Part shown: positions 59,892 through 64,000 of the stretch, in pieces
Numbering within the stretch: position 1 is the stretch's first letter
Layout of the letters: every line of letters starts with the position of its first letter
Origin: Micromonospora citrea
GTDB lineage: Bacteria; Actinomycetota; Actinomycetes; Mycobacteriales; Micromonosporaceae
DNA length: 64,000 bases
NCBI RefSeq assembly: GCF_900090315.1
Contig: NZ_FMHZ01000002.1
Span: 5,116,501-5,180,500 of the forward strand
Reading direction: 5' to 3'
The notes under the pieces: generated by a model
What the model was told of the DNA's origin: nothing
Databases searched by the model: none
Seen by the model: only the letters and a program-made list of their open reading frames with translations
Program-made: the position numbers and the translations under genes

Positions 59892-62381
59892 ATGCTGTCC
59901 GACGTGACCACCCCGCAAGATCTCGACGACCGGTTCCGGGAGGCGCTGGCCGCGCTGGCCGCGCCGCAGCAGCGGCGTGACCCGGCACGGCCGGTCACCG
60001 ACGACGCGACGCTGACCGGCGCGCGGGTGCTGGACCTCTTCGACGCCCAGGTGACCAGCCGGCAGCTCGACCTGGCCGGGCGCTGGCTGCGCAGCTTCGG
60101 CGAGGGGTTCTACACGATCGGCTCCGCCGGCCACGAGGGCAACGCCGCGGTCGCCGCCGCCCTGCGTGCCGGCGACCCGGCGCTGCTGCACTACCGCTCG
60201 GGCGCCTTCTACTGCGTCCGGGCCGGCCAGGCGGCGGAGGCCGCCCGCGCCGCCGCGCCCGATGAGGCCGTCCCGCCGGACCAGCCCGCCCCGCCCAGCC
60301 AGCCCGGCGCGCCCGACGCCGGAGGTCCGGCCGCCGACGGCGACGCCGCCGGAACGCACGACCCCGGCCCGGACCAGCCGGCCGCCGAGGACCGGCCGCT
60401 TCCCCCGGGGTACGCCGAGGCGGCCCGCGACGTGCTGCGCGGGATGGTCGCGTCCAGCCGGGAGCCGATCGCCGGCGGGCGACACAAGGTCTTCGGCCGG
60501 GCCGACCTGGCCGTCGTCCCGACCACGTCCACCATCGCCTCGCACCTGCCCCGCGCCGTCGGGATGGGTCTCGCGGTGGAACGGCTGCGCCGGCTGGACA
60601 CCGCCGGCCGGCGGGCCGGTGACGCGGTGCGGGTCGGCAGCGGCGGGGGAGCGACGCACGCGCCCTGGCCACCGGACGCCATCGTGGTCTGTTCCTTCGG
60701 CGACGCCTCGGTCAACCACGCCAGCGCCACCGCCGCGTTCAACACCGCCGGCTGGTACGACCACACCGGCCTGCGCATCCCGGTGCTCTTCGTCTGCGAG
60801 GACAACGGCCTCGGCATCAGCGTCCGCTCCCCGAAGGGGTGGGTGGAGACCACGCTGCGGTCCAAGCCGGGGATCCGCTACTTCGCCGCCGACGGCGGCG
60901 ACCTGGTGCGGGCGTACGAGGTGGCGGCCGAGGCCGCGGCCTGGGTGCGGCGGCACCGGCGGCCCGCCGTGCTGCACCTGTCGACGGTGCGGCTGATGGG
61001 GCACGCCGGCGCGGACGCCGAGACCGCGTACCGCGGCGCCGACGAGATCGCCGCGGACCTCGACCGCGACCCGCTGGTCGGCACCGCGCGCCTGCTGGTC
61101 GGCGCCGGGGTGGCCACCGGCGAGGAGCTGCTGGCCCGCTACGACGAGATCGGCTGGCAGGTGCGCCGCATCGCGGAGGAGGTGCTCGACGAGCCGAAGC
61201 TGGCGACGCCGGCCGAGGTGGTGGCGCCGCTGGCCCCGCGCCGACCGGCGCGGGTCGCCCGGGCGATCGCCGACGCGGCGGCGCGGGCCGGGGGGTCCGG
61301 CGCGGCCGCCCGCGCGGAGGCGTTCGGCGGCAAGCCGCCCGAGCTGGCCGGCCCGCTCACCCTGGCGCAGAGCATCAACGCCGCGCTCGCCGACGGGATG
61401 CTGGACCACCCGCAGATGGCCGTGTTCGGCGAGGACGTCGGGGTCAAGGGCGGCGTGTACGGGGTGACCAAGGGGCTGCGGGACCGCTTCGGCGCCGCGC
61501 GGGTCTTCGACACGCTGCTCGACGAGACCTCGATCCTCGGGCTCGGGCTCGGCGCCGGGCTGGCCGGGATGCTGCCCGTGCCGGAGATCCAGTACCTGGC
61601 GTACCTGCACAACGCCGAGGACCAGCTGCGCGGCGAGGCGGCCACGATGCGGTTCTTCTCGCAGGGGGCGTTCCGCAACCCGATGGTGGTGCGGGTCGCC
61701 GGGCTGGCCTACCAGGAGGGCTTCGGCGGGCACTTCCACAACGACAACTCGGTGGCCGTACTCCGGGACGTGCCGGGCCTGGTGATCGCGGTGCCGGCGC
61801 GGCCGGACGACGCCGCGCCCATGCTGCGCACCTGCCTCGCCAGCGCGGCGGTGGACGGCAGCGTCTGCGTCTTCCTGGAACCGATCGCGCTATACCACAC
61901 CCGCGACCTCTACGCGGACGGTGACAACGAGTGGCTGTCCGACTACGCCGAGCCCGGCGCCTGGACCGGCGGGCACGTGCCGGTCGGCCGAGCCCGGGTC
62001 TACGGGGTCGGGTCCGCCGAGGACGTCACGATAATCACGTTCGGTAACGGGGTGCGGATGTCGTTGCGCGCCGCGGCGACCCTCGCCGACGAGGGGATCG
62101 GCACCCGGGTGGTGGACCTGCGCTGGTTGGCCCCGCTGCCGGTGGCCGACGTCATCCGGGAGGCCGCCGCCACCGGCCGGGTGCTGGTGGTGGACGAGAC
62201 CCGCAGGTCGGGCGGGGTCGGCGAGGGCGTGATCGCCGCCCTGGTCGACGCCGGATATGTGGGCGCGGCGCGGCGAGTGGCCGGAGTTGACTCGTTTGTA
62301 CCATTAGGTCCGGCGGCGCGTCAGGTTCTGGTCTCGGAGGAAGCAATTACCCAGGGTGCCCGTACGCTCCTGGCACGGTAA
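59892..62381 (+). CDS. Fused E1 alpha-beta 2-oxoacid dehydrogenase
   Basis: 829 aa. The N-half is E1 alpha: [21 protein letters not shown] motif [32 protein letters not shown]. The C-half from about 490 is E1 beta: [32 protein letters not shown], and [12 protein letters not shown]. It decarboxylates a branched-chain or pyruvate-like 2-oxoacid with thiamine diphosphate. A Pro/Ala/Asp-rich insert (about residues 118-172) interrupts the alpha half and is probably a flexible loop. No E2 or E3 gene nearby. GTG 59904 is another possible start. Confidence 0.93.
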   Translation: MLSDVTTPQDLDDRFREALAALAAPQQRRDPARPVTDDATLTGARVLDLFDAQVTSRQLDLAGRWLRSFGEGFYTIGSAGHEGNAAVAAALRAGDPALLHYRSGAFYCVRAGQAAEAARAAAPDEAVPPDQPAPPSQPGAPDAGGPAADGDAAGTHDPGPDQPAAEDRPLPPGYAEAARDVLRGMVASSREPIAGGRHKVFGRADLAVVPTTSTIASHLPRAVGMGLAVERLRRLDTAGRRAGDAVRVGSGGGATHAPWPPDAIVVCSFGDASVNHASATAAFNTAGWYDHTGLRIPVLFVCEDNGLGISVRSPKGWVETTLRSKPGIRYFAADGGDLVRAYEVAAEAAAWVRRHRRPAVLHLSTVRLMGHAGADAETAYRGADEIAADLDRDPLVGTARLLVGAGVATGEELLARYDEIGWQVRRIAEEVLDEPKLATPAEVVAPLAPRRPARVARAIADAAARAGGSGAAARAEAFGGKPPELAGPLTLAQSINAALADGMLDHPQMAVFGEDVGVKGGVYGVTKGLRDRFGAARVFDTLLDETSILGLGLGAGLAGMLPVPEIQYLAYLHNAEDQLRGEAATMRFFSQGAFRNPMVVRVAGLAYQEGFGGHFHNDNSVAVLRDVPGLVIAVPARPDDAAPMLRTCLASAAVDGSVCVFLEPIALYHTRDLYADGDNEWLSDYAEPGAWTGGHVPVGRARVYGVGSAEDVTIITFGNGVRMSLRAAATLADEGIGTRVVDLRWLAPLPVADVIREAAATGRVLVVDETRRSGGVGEGVIAALVDAGYVGAARRVAGVDSFVPLGPAARQVLVSEEAITQGARTLLAR

Positions 62382-62491
62382 ATTCCGTTCCACCCGGTGC
62401 GCCACTTGCGCGGGGAGCCACAACTGTGTGGACTTGCCTGACGGCGTCGCACGACGCCGCCGGCAGGGATGAGATGAGGAGGCACGCGACA

Positions 62492-62929
62492 GTGAGCGCG
62501 ACCGCTGGTCAGGCCGCCGACGGGGTACGCAGCCTGGCGGACCGGTTCGGGATCGAGCCGGGGATGGTCGTCATGGAGATGGGGTACGACGACGACGTCG
62601 ACCAGGATCTCCGGGACGCCCTGACCGACCGCTGTGGAGATCTGGTCGACGAGGACACCGACGAGGTGGTCGACGCGGTGCTGGTCTGGTACCGCGACGG
62701 CGACGGTGATCTCTTCGAACTCCTCGTCGACGCCCTCGGCCCGCTGGCCGACAACGGCGTCGTGTGGCTGCTCACGCCCAAGGCCGGGCGCGAGGGGCAC
62801 GTGGAGCCGAGCGAGATCGCCGAGTCCGCGCCCACCGCCGGCCTCCAGCAGACCTCGACGGTCAACGCCGGCCGGGACTGGAGCGGCGCCCGCCTCGTCC
62901 TGCGTCGCGGGGCCAAGGGCAAGAAGTAG
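62492..62929 (+). CDS. DUF3052 family protein
   Basis: 145 aa, acidic. FGIEPGMVVMEMGYDDDVDQDLRDAL and NGVVWLLTPKAGREGHVEPSEIAESAPTAGLQQT are the family landmarks. Actinobacteria-only; function unknown, usually beside ahpE and aceE. GTG 62492 has GAGGAGG nine bases upstream. Confidence 0.9.
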   Translation: MSATAGQAADGVRSLADRFGIEPGMVVMEMGYDDDVDQDLRDALTDRCGDLVDEDTDEVVDAVLVWYRDGDGDLFELLVDALGPLADNGVVWLLTPKAGREGHVEPSEIAESAPTAGLQQTSTVNAGRDWSGARLVLRRGAKGKK

Positions 62930-63012
62930 TCCCCTCAGCGGCGATCACCCGGCGGCGGTCGCCGCCGGGTGTGGCAGGCTGATGTCACCTGACCCCATCC
63001 TGAGGAGCTCGC

Positions 63013-63480
63013 ATGCCGATCGAGGTTGGCGCCGAGGCGCCGGACTTCGTGCTCAAGGACCAGAACAACCAGGAGGTCCGGCTCTCGGACTTCCGTGGCA
63101 AGCGCACCGTGCTGCTGGTCTTCTACCCGCTCGCCTTCACCGGGATCTGCCAGGGTGAGCTGTGCGAGGTGCGGGACAACCTCAACGAGTACGTCAACGA
63201 CGACGTCCAGGTGCTCACCGTCAGCGTCGACTCGGTCTACGCCCACAAGATCTGGGCCGACCGGGAGGGCTACCAGTTCCCGCTGCTGGCCGACTTCTGG
63301 CCGCACGGCGCGGTCGCCCAGGCGTACGGCGTCTTCAACGACGTCGCCGGCATCGCCAACCGGGGCACCTTCGTCATCGACAAGGCGGGCGTGGTGCGCT
63401 TCGCCGAGATGAACATGCCGGGGGAGGCCCGCGACCAGCAGGGCTGGCGCAAGGCGCTGGCCGAGGCCGTCGCCGCCTGA
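63013..63480 (+). CDS. ahpE: Peroxiredoxin AhpE
   Basis: 155 aa. Thiol peroxidase reducing hydroperoxides. Active site YPLAFTGICQGELC: peroxidatic Cys46 with Thr43, and a second Cys51 five residues later that could resolve it, as in some AhpE relatives. Cytoplasmic, full length. Follows DUF3052 by 83 nt in the same orientation. Confidence 0.95.
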   Translation: MPIEVGAEAPDFVLKDQNNQEVRLSDFRGKRTVLLVFYPLAFTGICQGELCEVRDNLNEYVNDDVQVLTVSVDSVYAHKIWADREGYQFPLLADFWPHGAVAQAYGVFNDVAGIANRGTFVIDKAGVVRFAEMNMPGEARDQQGWRKALAEAVAA

Positions 63481-63558
63481 CAACCGGGCACGCCGTACGA
63501 CCGGGCCGGTGGCGGCAGGGTAAGCTTGCCAACCTCCGGCCCGCCGTACGGGCGTTCC

Positions 63559-63630
63559 GGGCGCGTAGCTCAGTGGGAGAGCACTCGCCTTACAAGCGAG
63601 GGGTCGCAGGTTCGAAACCTGCCGCGCCCA
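63559..63630 (+). tRNA. tRNA-Val (anticodon UAC)
   Basis: 72 nt. Acceptor stem GGGCGCG pairs with CGCGCCC; anticodon loop CTTACAA on a CTCGC/GCGAG stem gives anticodon UAC; T-arm GCAGGTTCGAAACCTGC. No encoded CCA. Followed at once by a terminator. Confidence 0.97.
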
Positions 63631-63646
63631 CACTCTGACCAGCAAC

Positions 63647-63681
63647 GAGAACGGGCCGCCGATCATCGGCGGCCCGTTCTC
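63647..63681. terminator. Terminator after tRNA-Val
   Basis: Perfect 15-bp stem (63647-63661 with 63667-63681) and 5-nt loop. Confidence 0.85.
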
Positions 63682-64000
63682 GGTTCAGTCGTCGTCTCGG
63701 TCAGCGTTCTCAGCCTGAGCTGTCCGGACAGTCCCTTGAGCGCTGTGCCGTCAAGGTATAGGTGGTCTTCGCGGGTCAGCGGCTGTGGGGATGAGGCGTT
63801 GCAGGGCAGCGTGGGCGGGTGGGGCCAGGTGGGCTTGCCGCGGGGCGGCCGTGGACGCCGGTGTCGCCGAGGGATGCCGCCGAGGACCGAGCCGTCGGTC
63901 AGGGGCAGCTCCAGACCAACGTGACCTGCTCGTGGTGCCGCGGGCACTGGAGGACGTAGCCAACGCCGCTGTGGTCCCCGTCCCGCCATTGGTGATCCTC
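63682..64000. other. Possible gene remnant downstream of tRNA-Val
   Basis: No convincing intact gene. On the minus strand, short pieces that look protein-like occur in different frames (for example GYVLQCPRHHEQVTL near the right edge and LYLDGTALKGLSGQLRLR near 63700-63770), as if a gene had decayed. Codon-position bias is weaker than elsewhere. The window ends here, so an element extending beyond cannot be excluded. Confidence 0.3.

Noticed and set aside
63663..63989. 108-aa minus-strand gene
   Set aside because: Overlaps the terminator, Pro/Arg-rich, no RBS, and protein-like pieces lie in different frames.

Overview
The window is very GC-rich, with strongly G/C-biased third codon positions. 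The gene set (FasR-FabD-FabH-ACP-FabF-AccD block, homodimeric AceE, AhpE, DUF3052, DUF3145, class II HelD-like helicase, ydaO riboswitch ahead of a secreted cell-wall protein, GH74 with a CebR-type operator) points to an actinomycete, most likely Micromonospora or a close Micromonosporaceae relative. This is inferred from gene content and style; no 16S is present.

Layout. 0-6.4 kb: an L,D-transpeptidase with a leaderless-looking promoter, a GH13 alpha-amylase, and a membrane cytochrome b / NuoF-like flavo-iron-sulfur pair. The cytochrome tail carries two different 39-bp minisatellites, and the partner gene has lost its stop next to a C7 tract. 6.4-11.9 kb: serS, a MerR / sliding-clamp-like fusion under a classic MerR promoter, a saccharopine dehydrogenase-family enzyme, and a zinc alcohol dehydrogenase behind a frameshifted small gene. 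12.1-16.6 kb: a large LAL-type (LuxR) ATPase regulator, a DsbA-like protein and a triple-BON protein. These are tied together by a shared 21-bp palindrome, GGGGTGA-N7-TCACCCC, upstream of each, which is the best candidate here for an undescribed regulon. 16.6-20.9 kb: a secreted GH74-CBM2 glucanase under a CebR-like operator, small membrane and lipoprotein genes, and a STAS anti-anti-sigma factor. 20.9-31.2 kb: surE/PfkB, a secreted M15-like coiled-coil protein under a c-di-AMP riboswitch, a CDF metal exporter, a HelD-like helicase, a hydrolase, carbonic anhydrase and DUF3145. 31.2-34.3 kb: a GH3 lipoprotein and a second MerR gene with its own MerR promoter.

34.3-40.8 kb is the housekeeping type II fatty-acid synthesis cluster (fasR, fabD, fabH, acpP, fabF, accD). 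A 21-bp dyad in the fasR-fabD gap is the likely FasR operator. aceE (51.0-53.7 kb) and DUF3052-ahpE (62.5-63.5 kb) normally lie close to this cluster in actinobacteria. Here they are spread over about 29 kb by a two-component system, a CopC protein, gltX, an MFS/GH1 sugar operon, YjbQ, PhoD, a regulator-ABC operon, a MarR/flavin-reductase pair and an orphan fused 2-oxoacid dehydrogenase E1. A tRNA-Val(UAC) with a strong terminator lies near the right end, followed by probable gene debris.

Limits: no homology search was run. Family names come from recognised motifs, and regulatory sites from reading the sequence. No CRISPR array, rRNA, insertion sequence or prophage was seen.
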